A DNA stretch of 45,756 bases from an uncultured Clostridia bacterium (GCA_944380765.1 CALWIO010000018.1:1-45756), one strand, 5' to 3'; positions 7,772 through 17,312 are shown, counted from the first letter of the stretch. The notes: a model not told the origin generated them from the sequence alone. Numbers and translations: made by a program.

Positions 7772-10228
7772 ATGCATACGAAAAACGAGTTTAAATATGC
7801 CCGGTTGTTTGACGAGCAGACGGGAAAATATTATACTGACGGAACTCGAACAGATCTTACCATGGGACCTGAAACGAGAAAGCGTTTTGAAGAAAATGAT
7901 GACGATTGCGCCGTAACAATTTGCTGTATAACATACAAGCATGAGGATTATATAAGAACCGCGCTTGACAGCTTTTTAATGCAGAAAACCAACTTTAAAT
8001 TCAAGATTTTTGTGGGCGAGGACTGCGGTCCTGACGGCACGGCGGATATTGTACGCGAATACGCCGAAAAATATCCTGACATTATCGTTCCTTTCCTTCG
8101 CGAGGAAAACATGGGAGCTCCGGCAAATCTTATTGATTTATGCAATCATGCCGACAGTCCGTATATAGCATTCTGCGAGGGTGATGACTACTGGATTGAC
8201 GAATACAAGCTTCAAAAGCAGTATGACTATATGCAGAAGCATGAGGAGCTTCGTATGTGTTTTACACGAACAAAAATAGAAGCTCCGGAGGATTGGTATC
8301 TGCGCAGTTATTATAAAACAAATAAAAACGGAGAAATGATAATGCCTGAAACCTTTCCGGGGTTTAAAATGCCGAAAAGAGATTTGACTGCACAGGATTG
8401 TGTTTCAGTAATACCAATGCATACATCTTCACAATTTTATCGCTGGAACTATGATATCGAGTATCCAGAATGGTTCTTCGGCGGTCTGGAGGGTGCTTTT
8501 CCCATACTGATGATGCAGTTAGGCAAGGGCAGGGGCGGCTTTATCCCTGATATTACTTCCGTTTACAGAAGAAGCGAGGTCGGCGGACTTATGCATGAGG
8601 ATATGACCGACCATTTTCTTAAAAGCAGAATGGACTATTTCAGGTTTTTGTGCGGGCTGCGAAAGTACTTTGTTGATCACTATAATTCTTACTGTAAGGT
8701 TCAGCTTGAAAATCGAATAAAGACAGAGGGCTATAATTATTTGTCAAATGCCGTTAAAGTTGAAGACGATGAAGCAATTCTTGCCTTTGCAAACAAATAT
8801 CCCGAAGCTTTCCGTATTTCTTTGAGAGCTTATCTGTCATTTTATCATGACAGCCGTGCGTTGATTAATGCTTGCACTTGGCAGGGATACAGCCTTATAA
8901 TTAAGAAAAAATATTACCGTTATCCTTTGAGAATATATTCACATTTTATAAAGTTGTTTGAAAGATTCACGCAGTTGATATTGCTTTTCTTAAAAGCAGG
9001 AAGGATGCTTTTAGGCTTTTTAAGCTATTGGTTTTACACATTGGCTCCAAAGCGCAAAAATTTGTGGGTGATTACAAGCTTTCGCGGAAAAGGATATTTG
9101 GACAATGTCAAATATTATTATGAATATGTTGTTTCAAATCATCCGGAAATAGATATATACTGGCTTACAAAAGACAAAGAAATTTACGATGCGCTGGAAA
9201 AGGAAAACAAGCCAGTGTGTAAATTCGGTACGAGACGATGTCGAAAAATACTTTCACACGCTTCTATTGCTATTACCGACCACAATGTTATGTCTGATTA
9301 CAGTAATCTTTCGGGAATTAACAACCGGACAAAAATTGTTCAGCTTTGGCACGGGGTAGGATTTAAAGCTATGGGAGACGGAAAAAATGTAAAAACGGTC
9401 TCGGAACACGGAGTAGTGTACAGCGATGATATTATAGCTCAAGACGGCGACGGAATTTTCAAAAAAATTGTAAAAAAATTCAAGTATTTCTTTTTAGCTC
9501 CTTTCAGAGAAAAATTTGAAAAGTATTTTCTGTTTGTATGTCCGGGACAGGAACGCCTTGATATGATTGCGGATATATGGAATATTCCTGAAGAAAACCG
9601 TTTTATGGCAGGGCATCCGCGCAATATATTGCTTTATAGTATGAAACCGGATCCCGCTGCTCCGATTATTCTTTATGCGCCCACATTTAGGTACGATCCA
9701 GGAAAAGAATCAGATTTAGTAGACGGATGCCTGCACTCTCTTGAGTCAATTCAAAAGCTTATGGAAAAAGTTAACGGAACTTTCATCATTCGTTTGCATC
9801 CGCACACATGGCGTAATTATCAGTCAAGAATATTGCATCATATTAAAAATTATTCACGCATTCAGCTTGATACAGAAAAAGATGTTTATACCAAATTGGG
9901 ATATTACAGTGTGGTTATCTCCGATTATTCTTCCATTTCTTTGGATTTTGCAATGCTGGACCGTCCGGCAGTATATTATTGTCCGGACATAGAATGGTTT
10001 ATAGAAACTCAAGCAGGATTTAATCTTGATTTCAAAAAATCAATTCCCGGCCCGATAACATACAGCTGGAAAGATACATTAGCCCGCGTTGAGGAGTACA
10101 TTGAAAATCCCGAAAAAGACACGGACTTGCGTTCCCAAAAAACGCAATACTTCTTTGACAAGTCCGTAAACGGGCCGGACAATTCCGAGCGCATCACAAA
10201 TGAGATTAAAAGGCGTTTGGGAATATAA
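7772..10228 (+). CDS. Two-domain protein: GT2 glycosyltransferase fused to CDP-glycerol/ribitol-type phosphotransferase
   Basis: Protein of 818 residues. Residues about 45-290 are a GT2 domain (CCITYKHEDYIRTALDSF, then EDCGPDGTAD and CEGDDYW). Residues about 425-815 match the Glyphos_transf domain of TagB/TagF/TarL enzymes: QLWHGVGFKAMG with His527, RLHPHTW (676-678), and DYSSISLDFAML near 717, the conserved catalytic and CDP-binding blocks. A linker with hydrophobic stretches (about 355-425) joins them and could hold the protein at the membrane. Such proteins add a sugar and a phosphopolyol to a growing polymer. Bases in the second half are visibly richer in A/T than the flanking genes, which may point to a separately acquired module. 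GAAGGATG-type site before the start. Confidence 0.87.
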   Translation: MHTKNEFKYARLFDEQTGKYYTDGTRTDLTMGPETRKRFEENDDDCAVTICCITYKHEDYIRTALDSFLMQKTNFKFKIFVGEDCGPDGTADIVREYAEKYPDIIVPFLREENMGAPANLIDLCNHADSPYIAFCEGDDYWIDEYKLQKQYDYMQKHEELRMCFTRTKIEAPEDWYLRSYYKTNKNGEMIMPETFPGFKMPKRDLTAQDCVSVIPMHTSSQFYRWNYDIEYPEWFFGGLEGAFPILMMQLGKGRGGFIPDITSVYRRSEVGGLMHEDMTDHFLKSRMDYFRFLCGLRKYFVDHYNSYCKVQLENRIKTEGYNYLSNAVKVEDDEAILAFANKYPEAFRISLRAYLSFYHDSRALINACTWQGYSLIIKKKYYRYPLRIYSHFIKLFERFTQLILLFLKAGRMLLGFLSYWFYTLAPKRKNLWVITSFRGKGYLDNVKYYYEYVVSNHPEIDIYWLTKDKEIYDALEKENKPVCKFGTRRCRKILSHASIAITDHNVMSDYSNLSGINNRTKIVQLWHGVGFKAMGDGKNVKTVSEHGVVYSDDIIAQDGDGIFKKIVKKFKYFFLAPFREKFEKYFLFVCPGQERLDMIADIWNIPEENRFMAGHPRNILLYSMKPDPAAPIILYAPTFRYDPGKESDLVDGCLHSLESIQKLMEKVNGTFIIRLHPHTWRNYQSRILHHIKNYSRIQLDTEKDVYTKLGYYSVVISDYSSISLDFAMLDRPAVYYCPDIEWFIETQAGFNLDFKKSIPGPITYSWKDTLARVEEYIENPEKDTDLRSQKTQYFFDKSVNGPDNSERITNEIKRRLGI

Positions 10229-10288
10229 CCTCACCTTTAAAAGAAAGGAACGGCGGCGAGATTTTGCCCCTGCCGTACAGTTAAAAAT

Positions 10289-11581
10289 ATGGAACAGATA
10301 AATATTATGGTGTTTCCCTGCGGCTCGGAAATAGGTCTCGAGCTGCACCGCTCCCTTAAAGATATTCGTTTTATCACGCTTTTCGGCGCGTCAAGTGTTG
10401 ACGACCACGGAAAATGGGTGTATAAAAACTATATCGGCTCAGTGCCGTTTATAAACGACCCCTCGTTTATACCAGAGCTTAACCGTTATATTGACGAAAA
10501 TAAAATAGACTTTATATTTCCGGCTCTTGACAGCGTTATCGCTATGCTCAGCCGTCACCGTGACGAGCTTCACGCGCAGCTTCTGACCTGCCCTGACGAG
10601 AGCGTTCAGCTTTGCCGCAGCAAGTCAAAAACTTACAAAAGGCTTGAAGGCTGCGACTTTCTCCCCGGAATTTATAAGACCGCGGACGAGGTGCCGGCGT
10701 ATCCCGTAATAATCAAGCCTGCCGAGTCGCAGGGCTCGCAGGGATTTATGATACTTGAAAACCGCGCGCAGCTTGAATATGAGCTGAGTATCAGGACCGA
10801 GGAGCAGGTAATCTGCGAGTATCTTCCCGGCGAGGAATATACAATCGACTGCTTTACCGACCGCTTCGGCAAGCTGCGCTTTGTGTCTTCCAGAAACCGC
10901 CACCGCATTAAAAACGGTATCAGCGTTAATTCGACCATGCAGCAGCCCGACAGCCGCGTGCGTGAAATAGCTGAGGAAATCAACAGCAAAATGCCTCTGC
11001 GCGGCGTGTGGTTCTTTCAGCTTAAAAGGAACGCAAAAGGCGAGTACCGTCTGCTTGAATGTGCCACCCGTGTGGCGGGCACCATGTGCGTTGAGCGTGC
11101 CGCGGGCATAAATCTGGCGCTTATGACGGTGTTTGACGCGCTCGGCTATGATTTGCAGTTTCCAAAGGCGCTCGGCTCTGTAACCGTTGACAGGGCGCTT
11201 GAAAATATTTTTAGCCTTGACCTTGACTATGACGAAGTGTATATGGATTTTGACGATACGATTATAGTTCACGGCAAAGTCAATTTCGCGGCGCTTCAAT
11301 TCGTTTACCAGTGCGTTGAGCGTAAAATTCCCGTAATACTGCTTACCCGCCACGAAACGGATATAATCGAGGATTTGCGCTCTTACAGAATTTATCCCGA
11401 GCTTTTTGACAGCATAATCTGCCTGCCCAGAAGCGAGAGGAAAATCGACCATGTTTCGCCTTCAAAAAAGGCGCTGTTTATTGACGACTCGTTTGCCGAG
11501 CGCAGCAGCATGACCGAAGCATTCGGCATTGTTTCGCTCGGAGTGGACGCAATAGAAGCTTTGCTTGACGCAAGGCGATAA
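10289..11581 (+). CDS. ATP-grasp ligase fused to a C-terminal HAD-like domain
   Basis: Protein of 430 residues. The first part (about 1-300) has the carbamoyl-phosphate-synthase-like ATP-grasp layout: N-terminal Rossmann-like region, YPVIIKPAESQGSQG (ATP-binding lysine and flexible loop), CEYLPGEEYTIDCF, and RLLECATRVAGT near the metal site. The end (about 315-430) has HAD landmarks: Asp320-x-Asp322-x-Thr324 in YMDFDDT, LLTRH near 350 (motif II position) and FIDDSFAER near 395 (motif IV type). A single chain would couple an ATP-dependent ligation to a phosphatase-like domain. Role in polymer assembly is inferred only from position. No strong ribosome binding site is visible before the ATG. 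Confidence 0.8.
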   Translation: MEQINIMVFPCGSEIGLELHRSLKDIRFITLFGASSVDDHGKWVYKNYIGSVPFINDPSFIPELNRYIDENKIDFIFPALDSVIAMLSRHRDELHAQLLTCPDESVQLCRSKSKTYKRLEGCDFLPGIYKTADEVPAYPVIIKPAESQGSQGFMILENRAQLEYELSIRTEEQVICEYLPGEEYTIDCFTDRFGKLRFVSSRNRHRIKNGISVNSTMQQPDSRVREIAEEINSKMPLRGVWFFQLKRNAKGEYRLLECATRVAGTMCVERAAGINLALMTVFDALGYDLQFPKALGSVTVDRALENIFSLDLDYDEVYMDFDDTIIVHGKVNFAALQFVYQCVERKIPVILLTRHETDIIEDLRSYRIYPELFDSIICLPRSERKIDHVSPSKKALFIDDSFAERSSMTEAFGIVSLGVDAIEALLDARR

Positions 11582-11600
11582 GAAAGAAGGGTGTCTTTTG

Positions 11601-12365
11601 TTGGAAAGAATGCGTAAGAACCGCTTTTTGTTTGAAGAGCTTGTAAAGCGGGATTTCAAGAAAAAATACAAGCGCACCGTTCTGGGAATGCTGTGGAGCC
11701 TGTTAGCGCCGCTTTTGAATGTTCTGGTTTTGATGTTCGTGTTCGGCAATATGTTCAACAGGCATCAGGAGCATTTTATCATATACATTTTCTGCGGAAC
11801 GCTGATTATGTCCTTTTATACTGAAACAACGCAGGGCTGTATGCGCGCGCTGATGGCAAATGCAGCTATTTTTACGAAGATTAATGTTCCCAAACACTTG
11901 TTTTTGATGTCCAAAACCGTTCAGTCATTTATCAATTTTATACTTACTGCCGTTGTTTTTGTAATATTCTGTATTTTTGACAAAATACATTTCGGGGTTC
12001 ACATGCTGGCGCTCGCCTATCCTGTTTTCTGGATGTTGGTGTTCAATTTCGGAGTGGGAATGATTCTTTCGGCGATGTTTGTGTTTTTCCGAGACGTCGA
12101 ATATCTTTACAGTATCTTTTTAACATTACTCAATTATGTTTCGGCAATATTTTATCCCGTAACAATTATGTCGGAGAGACTAAGGTTTATATTCTATCTT
12201 AATCCGGTATATGTTTATATTTTCTATTTCAGGTGCGTTGTAATTGACGGCTTTATTCCGTCTCCGATTATTCATGCTTTGGCGGCGGGATATGCGCTGG
12301 TGTTTTTAGCAATCGGCTGCATTATCTATAAAAAATGCAACCACGAATTTTTATACTATGTATAA
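11601..12365 (+). CDS. ABC-2 type polysaccharide/teichoic acid export permease (TagG-like)
   Basis: About 254 residues with six hydrophobic segments and the typical N-terminal signature of polysaccharide exporters: LVKRDFKKKYKRTVLGMLWS just before the first membrane helix at about 35. It should form the channel of a Wzm/TagG-type exporter with the ATPase encoded next. The open frame extends upstream into the previous gene, but the TTG at 11601 has AGAAGGG nine bases ahead and starts the protein where relatives start; ATG at 11610 is an alternative. ABC-dependent export implies that the polymer is completed in the cytoplasm before transfer. Confidence 0.88.
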   Translation: MERMRKNRFLFEELVKRDFKKKYKRTVLGMLWSLLAPLLNVLVLMFVFGNMFNRHQEHFIIYIFCGTLIMSFYTETTQGCMRALMANAAIFTKINVPKHLFLMSKTVQSFINFILTAVVFVIFCIFDKIHFGVHMLALAYPVFWMLVFNFGVGMILSAMFVFFRDVEYLYSIFLTLLNYVSAIFYPVTIMSERLRFIFYLNPVYVYIFYFRCVVIDGFIPSPIIHALAAGYALVFLAIGCIIYKKCNHEFLYYV

Positions 12366-12377
12366 CCGAGGTGCGCT

Positions 12378-13328
12378 ATGTCGGTTCTTGAATGTAAAAA
12401 TGTATCAATAAGATATAAAACGGGTGATTTAAAGTCCATAGGTCTTAAGGATTATGTGCTGCGCAAACTCACCGGGGAATATAAGGTTACCGAGTTCTGG
12501 GCTGATAAAGACATCACCTTTTCTCTTGAAAAGGGAGACATGCTCGGAATTGTCGGCACTAACGGCGCCGGAAAATCCACCCTTTTAAAGGCGGTAACGG
12601 GCATAATGGTGCCGACCGAGGGCAGCGTTACTACAAAGGGCAACATAGCCGCCCTGCTTGAACTCGCGTCGGGCTTTGACCCGGAGCTTACCGTCAGGGA
12701 AAACACATATCTGCGCGGCGCTTTGCTTGGTTATACCCGTCAGTTTATAAACGAGCGCTATGACGAGATTATAGCCTTTGCCGAGCTTGAGGATTTTCAG
12801 GACTATATGTTCAAACAGCTTTCAAGCGGAATGAAAAGCCGTCTTGCCTTTTCAATAGCCTGCCTTGTTGACCCGGATATATTGATTCTCGACGAGGTGC
12901 TAAGCGTCGGCGACGAGGCGTTTAAGGACAAGAGCGCAAGAAAAATCAAGAAAATTCTCGCCAACGGCGTTACGGGCATTCTGGTATCCCATTCCGTTCA
13001 GCAGGTAAGGGATTTGTGCAATAAATGTCTGTGGCTTGACCACGGCAAGCAGGTGGCTTTCGGACCTGCCGCCACAGTATGCAACGCTTACAGCGCGTTT
13101 TTGTTCACGCCGACTAAGGAAAGAAAACTGCCCCAAAACGAGGAGGAGCTCAACGCGGTTTCAAATCATTTTATGTTAGCATGGCGGCTGGGCGTTAAGG
13201 AACGCGCGGCGCATACAAACCCGGTCGGCGAAAGCGAAACCGCCAGAATACAAAGACTTATGAAAGCGGTTGACGCGATGTCAGCCGAGGAAAAACAGGC
13301 TTTATTAGATGAAATCAACGGACGATGA
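12378..13328 (+). CDS. ABC transporter ATPase for polysaccharide/teichoic acid export (TagH/Wzt-like)
   Basis: Protein of 316 residues. Walker A GTNGAGKST (60-68), LSSGMKSRLAFSIA signature near 150, Walker B ILILDEVLSVGDEAF near 170. The VGDEAF and long N-terminal strand are typical of Wzt/TagH-type ATPases. The region after about 225 is an extra tail of roughly 90 residues without a recognisable carbohydrate-binding fold. It partners with the permease 12 bp upstream; GAGGTG precedes the ATG. Confidence 0.9.
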   Translation: MSVLECKNVSIRYKTGDLKSIGLKDYVLRKLTGEYKVTEFWADKDITFSLEKGDMLGIVGTNGAGKSTLLKAVTGIMVPTEGSVTTKGNIAALLELASGFDPELTVRENTYLRGALLGYTRQFINERYDEIIAFAELEDFQDYMFKQLSSGMKSRLAFSIACLVDPDILILDEVLSVGDEAFKDKSARKIKKILANGVTGILVSHSVQQVRDLCNKCLWLDHGKQVAFGPAATVCNAYSAFLFTPTKERKLPQNEEELNAVSNHFMLAWRLGVKERAAHTNPVGESETARIQRLMKAVDAMSAEEKQALLDEINGR

Positions 13329-13337
13329 GGTGATTTT

Positions 13338-14219
13338 ATGAAAGGAATTATTCTCGCCGGAGGGTCCGGCACAAGGCTTTATCCTCTTACAAGGGTAACA
13401 TCAAAACAGCTTCTTCCCATTTATGACAAGCCGATGATTTATTATCCGCTTTCAACCTTAATGCTGGCGGGAATCAGGGATATTCTTATAATATCGACCC
13501 CTACCGACACACCCCGCTTTAAGGAGCTTATGGGTGACGGAAGCCAGTTCGGGATTGATTTGTCCTACGCGGTTCAGGAAAGTCCCGACGGTCTCGCGCA
13601 GGCGTTTTTGATAGGCGAGGAGTTTATAGGCGACGAGCCCTGCGCCATGGTGCTCGGCGACAACATTTTCTACGGAGGATATTTCACAAAGCATCTTGCC
13701 GACGCGGTTAAGAACGCCGAAGAGGGTATGTCAACGGTTTTCGGCTATTTCGTGAAGGACCCGGAGCGTTTCGGCGTTGTGGAGTTCGACCACGATATGA
13801 ATGTGCTTTCGCTGGAAGAAAAGCCGAAAGAGCCCAAATCAAACTACGCGGTTACGGGACTTTACTTTTACGGCAGGGGAGTTTCCGAAATGGCGAAAAA
13901 GGTTAAGCCTTCTCCGAGAGGGGAGCTGGAAATAACAGACCTTAACAAGCTCTATCTTGAAGCGAACAAGCTGAAAGTGCAGATTCTCGGCAGAGGTTTC
14001 GCGTGGCTTGATACCGGCACGGTGGACAGCCTTATGGAGGCGGCCTCCTTTGTTCAAACCATTCAGAATCAGCAGTCGGTGGTTGTTTCCGCGCCTGAGG
14101 AAATCGCTTACCGCAAAAAATGGATAAGCAAAGAAGCTCTTCTTAAATCGGCGGAGATTTACGGAAAATCGCCCTACGGCGAGCACCTGCGCCGAGTCGC
14201 TACCGATAAACTGCTTTAA
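13338..14219 (+). CDS. rmlA: Glucose-1-phosphate thymidylyltransferase RmlA
   Basis: Protein of 293 residues, full length for RmlA. It makes dTDP-glucose from glucose-1-phosphate and dTTP. The signature start [35 protein letters not shown], and VLGDNIFYG with the metal-binding Asp are all present. It begins 9 bp after the ABC ATPase stop with GAGGTGA as ribosome site, so it belongs to the same operon. Confidence 0.95.
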   Translation: MKGIILAGGSGTRLYPLTRVTSKQLLPIYDKPMIYYPLSTLMLAGIRDILIISTPTDTPRFKELMGDGSQFGIDLSYAVQESPDGLAQAFLIGEEFIGDEPCAMVLGDNIFYGGYFTKHLADAVKNAEEGMSTVFGYFVKDPERFGVVEFDHDMNVLSLEEKPKEPKSNYAVTGLYFYGRGVSEMAKKVKPSPRGELEITDLNKLYLEANKLKVQILGRGFAWLDTGTVDSLMEAASFVQTIQNQQSVVVSAPEEIAYRKKWISKEALLKSAEIYGKSPYGEHLRRVATDKLL

Positions 14220-14251
14220 TTTGAAACGCACAGCAGAAAGGACAGATAATT

Positions 14252-15271
14252 ATGACGATTATAGTAACCGGAGGCGCCGGATTTATCGGCTCAAACTTTA
14301 TTTTTCACATGCTCAAAAAATATCCAGAGTACAGAATAATCTGCCTGGATAAGCTGACTTACGCGGGCAACCTTTCAACCCTTGAGCCGGTTATGGATAA
14401 CCCCAACTTCCGTTTTGTAAAGCTTGATATATGCGACCGCGACGGGGTTTACGCCCTGTTTGAGGAGGAAAAACCCGATATGGTGGTAAACTTTGCCGCC
14501 GAGAGCCATGTTGACCGCTCCATTGAGGACCCGGGAATATTCCTTCAAACCAATATAATAGGCACGGCGGTGCTTATGGACGCCTGCCGCAAATACTCAA
14601 TAAAGCGCTATCATCAGGTTTCGACCGACGAGGTTTACGGCGACCTGCCCCTTGACCGTCCCGACCTGTTCTTTACCGAGGTAACGCCCATTCACACAAG
14701 CAGTCCTTACAGCAGCTCAAAGGCAGCCGCCGACCTTTTGGTGCTTGCCTATTACAGAACTTACGGACTGCCCGTGTCAATCAGCCGCTGCTCAAACAAC
14801 TACGGCCCTTACCATTTTCCCGAAAAGCTCATACCCCTTATGATTGCCAACGCCCTGCACGACAAGCCCCTGCCCGTTTACGGCGAGGGACTCAATGTGC
14901 GCGACTGGCTCTATGTTGAGGACCACTGCAAGGCGATTGACTTGGTTATTCACAAGGGCAGAGAAGGCGAGGTTTACAATATCGGCGGACATAACGAGAT
15001 GAAAAACATTGACATTGTAAAAATCATCTGCCGGGAGCTTGGCAAACCCGAAAGCCTTATTACTCATGTTACCGACAGAAAGGGACACGATATGCGCTAC
15101 GCTATCGACCCCACAAAGATACACAACGAGTTAGGCTGGCTTCCCGAAACAAAGTTTGAGGACGGTATCAAAAAGACCATTCAGTGGTATCTTGACAACC
15201 GTGAGTGGTGGGAAACCATAATAAGCGGCGAGTATCAGAACTATTACGAAAAGATGTACGCAAACCGCTGA
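14252..15271 (+). CDS. rmlB: dTDP-glucose 4,6-dehydratase RmlB
   Basis: Protein of 339 residues. TGGAGFIGSNF (NAD-binding, 6-16), STDEVYGDL (Thr-Asp-Glu catalytic triad of 4,6-dehydratases, near 133), and YSSSKAA (Tyr-x-x-x-Lys, near 153) are all present. It converts dTDP-glucose to dTDP-4-keto-6-deoxyglucose. No rmlC or rmlD follows here, so the ketosugar either goes to the aminotransferase at 4867 or to enzymes encoded elsewhere. Last gene of the operon before a terminator. AGAAAGGA precedes the ATG. Confidence 0.95.
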   Translation: MTIIVTGGAGFIGSNFIFHMLKKYPEYRIICLDKLTYAGNLSTLEPVMDNPNFRFVKLDICDRDGVYALFEEEKPDMVVNFAAESHVDRSIEDPGIFLQTNIIGTAVLMDACRKYSIKRYHQVSTDEVYGDLPLDRPDLFFTEVTPIHTSSPYSSSKAAADLLVLAYYRTYGLPVSISRCSNNYGPYHFPEKLIPLMIANALHDKPLPVYGEGLNVRDWLYVEDHCKAIDLVIHKGREGEVYNIGGHNEMKNIDIVKIICRELGKPESLITHVTDRKGHDMRYAIDPTKIHNELGWLPETKFEDGIKKTIQWYLDNREWWETIISGEYQNYYEKMYANR

Positions 15272-15281
15272 CAAAAAATAA

Positions 15282-15306
15282 GGGGCGCTTTAAACGCCCC
15301 TTTTTT
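15282..15306 (+). terminator. Intrinsic terminator of the surface-polymer operon
   Basis: GGGGCG / CGCCCC stem with short loop (15282-15300) followed by six T residues. Confidence 0.88.
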
Positions 15307-15335
15307 CGGCGGTATCTGCCGCCGGGGAGGAAATT

Positions 15336-15782
15336 ATGATTTTTGACAGAATTGAAAATATAGAGAATTACAAAGGCTCGTCTGTGTTCAAGGCTCTGGA
15401 ATTTTTAAAAAACACGGATTTTGCCGATGTGCCGCCCGGAAGATACGAGCTCAGCGGCGGCAGTTATTATATGGTGCAGGAATATATGACCGACCCCGAT
15501 AAAAATATTGCCGAGGCGCATAAGGAATATATTGATATTCAGTTTATGTTAAACGGCAGGGAACGGGTGGGCTACGCCCCGATTTCCGCAGAGAAAAAAG
15601 AGGTTGAGGCAAAGCCCGGAAACGATGTGTGGTTTTATGAGTGCGAAACGGAATTTTTAACCCTTGCGCCGGGCTGCTTCGCTGTGCTGTATCCCTGTGA
15701 TTTGCACATGCCCGGCACGGCTGTTTCCGAAAACGCCGAGCCCTGCCGCAAGGTTGTTGTAAAGGTAAAAGTGAAGGAATAA
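15336..15782 (+). CDS. YhcH/YjgK/YiaL family protein
   Basis: Protein of 148 residues, the normal size for this cupin-fold family (relatives include EbgC and the sialic-acid-associated NanQ, proposed sugar anomerases). Seen: EAHKEYIDIQFML and a metal-site-like CDLHMPG near the end, both conserved in the family. Substrate unknown; a sugar mutarotase or accessory role is the usual suggestion. It has a very good site (GGGGAGGAA) and follows the polymer operon terminator, so it is probably transcribed separately or by read-through. Confidence 0.88.
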   Translation: MIFDRIENIENYKGSSVFKALEFLKNTDFADVPPGRYELSGGSYYMVQEYMTDPDKNIAEAHKEYIDIQFMLNGRERVGYAPISAEKKEVEAKPGNDVWFYECETEFLTLAPGCFAVLYPCDLHMPGTAVSENAEPCRKVVVKVKVKE

Positions 15783-15844
15783 AAGGAAACGGCGGCTCAT
15801 TTTATAAAAACGCCCTGCCGCCGGACTGATAACGAAAGCAAAAA

Positions 15845-15880
15845 CCGCGCCCCCGTTTTGGGAGCGCGGCTGTTTTTTGT
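15845..15880. terminator. Intrinsic terminator between convergent genes
   Basis: A G/C-rich stem (CCGCGC and CCC pairing with GGG and GCGCGG, 15845-15869, one mismatch) is followed by a T-run on the plus strand. It lies between the YhcH gene and the end of the minus-strand aminopeptidase gene. On the minus strand the stem is followed by TTTTGC, so it may serve both directions. Confidence 0.7.
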
Positions 15881-15890
15881 TTTTGCGCGG

Positions 15891-17291
15891 TTACTTCTGC
15901 TCAAAGAATACTTTGAACGCCTTGTACGCCATATAAATATCCAGCTTTGAAATAATTTCAAAGGGGGCGTGCATTGAAAGAACGGGAACGCCCAGATCGA
16001 CTACATCAACATCGAGGGCGGCTACATACATCGCCACCGTTCCGCCTCCTCCGGCCTCAACCTTTCCGAGCTCGCCTATCTGCCACACAATGCCGTTTTC
16101 GTTGAGCATACGGCGTATTTTGCCCATATATTCAGCCGAGGCGTCCGAGGTGCCTCCCTTTCCTCTTGAACCTGTATATTTTGTAATTACAACGCCGTTG
16201 TTGACAAAGGAGGCGTTCATCTTTTCGCTGACTTCGGGATATGTGGGGTCAAAGGCGGCGTTGACATCGGCGGAAAGACATTCGGAAGCTGAGAGAACTC
16301 TCCACGGCTCTTCGCCCTCCATAGCCGCCAAGTCGGCTATAAAATATTTAAGGTACGATGAGTTGAGCCCCGTGTTGCCGTCGGAACCGGTTTCCTCTTT
16401 GTCGGTAAGAACGGTAACGCAGGTGTACTGCGGGTTCTCGGCGTCAAAAATCGCCTGAGCCGCCGGATAAGCGCAAACCTTGTCGTCATGGCCGTAGGCG
16501 CCTATAAGTCCGCGGTCAAAGCCTATATCCCTCGCCTTGAAAGCCGGCACGGCTTCAAGCTCGGCGCTTAAAAAGTCGCTTTCCTCAATACCGTATTTAT
16601 CGTTGAGTATTTTCATAATGTTGAGCTTGACCTTTTCGGAGCCCTCGTCCTTTGAGAAGGGGCGCGAGCCTACAAGAATGTTGAGGTTTTCGCCCTTAAT
16701 GCCCTCGGACATGGTCTGCTTCATCTGCTCGCCGGCAAGGTGCGGAAGCAGGTCGGTCACCACAAACTGAGGGTCGCCCTCGTCCTCGCCTATACATACT
16801 CTGACCTTTTCGCCGTCCGCTTTAATCACAACGCCGTGAAGGGCGAGGGGAACGGCGGTCCACTGGTATTTTTTAATGCCGCCGTAGTAGCGTGTTTTCA
16901 AAAGGGCGAGGTTTGAGTCCTCGTAAAGAGGGTTGGGCTTTAAGTCAAGACGGGGCGAATCAATATGAGCCGCCGAGATTTTAACGCCCTCGCTTATGCT
17001 CTTTTTGCCCATTACGCATAAGATAAGCGACTTCCCGCGGTTGTTGTAGTAAACCTTGTCGCCGGCGCTGTATTTTCGCTTGCGGTCAAATTCGCAAAAG
17101 CCTCTTTTTTCGGCTTCGGATATAAAATATTCCACCGACTCGCGCTCAATTTTCGCCTTGTCAAGATAAGCCTTGTATTCCTCGCAGAACTCGTCCGCCG
17201 CCTTTACCGTTTCTTCGCTTACGGTTTCCATGGCGTGACGGGGCTCGTAGAAAAGACTGTCCTTTAATTCTTTAATAGTGTTTTCGCTCAT
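15891..17291 (-). CDS. M18 family metallo-aminopeptidase
   Basis: Protein of 466 residues, matching M18 (aspartyl aminopeptidase type) in length. The metal ligands are visible: His109 in AAHIDSPRLD, the Asp in GHDDKVCAYPA, the Glu pair in LTDKEETGS (catalytic Glu and ligand), and His near the end in LSMHAPFEI. Cytosolic two-zinc exopeptidase that removes N-terminal residues. It is the last gene of the minus-strand operon, 21 bp after coaE, with GAAAGGAGC before the ATG. Confidence 0.93.
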   Translation of the reverse strand: MSENTIKELKDSLFYEPRHAMETVSEETVKAADEFCEEYKAYLDKAKIERESVEYFISEAEKRGFCEFDRKRKYSAGDKVYYNNRGKSLILCVMGKKSISEGVKISAAHIDSPRLDLKPNPLYEDSNLALLKTRYYGGIKKYQWTAVPLALHGVVIKADGEKVRVCIGEDEGDPQFVVTDLLPHLAGEQMKQTMSEGIKGENLNILVGSRPFSKDEGSEKVKLNIMKILNDKYGIEESDFLSAELEAVPAFKARDIGFDRGLIGAYGHDDKVCAYPAAQAIFDAENPQYTCVTVLTDKEETGSDGNTGLNSSYLKYFIADLAAMEGEEPWRVLSASECLSADVNAAFDPTYPEVSEKMNASFVNNGVVITKYTGSRGKGGTSDASAEYMGKIRRMLNENGIVWQIGELGKVEAGGGGTVAMYVAALDVDVVDLGVPVLSMHAPFEIISKLDIYMAYKAFKVFFEQK

Positions 17292-17312
17292 AATATCTGC
17301 TCCTTTCGGTGA

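Noticed and set aside
10625..11452. A 275-codon open frame on the minus strand within the ATP-grasp gene
   Set aside because: No ribosome site or recognisable motif; it mirrors codons of the ATP-grasp-HAD gene.
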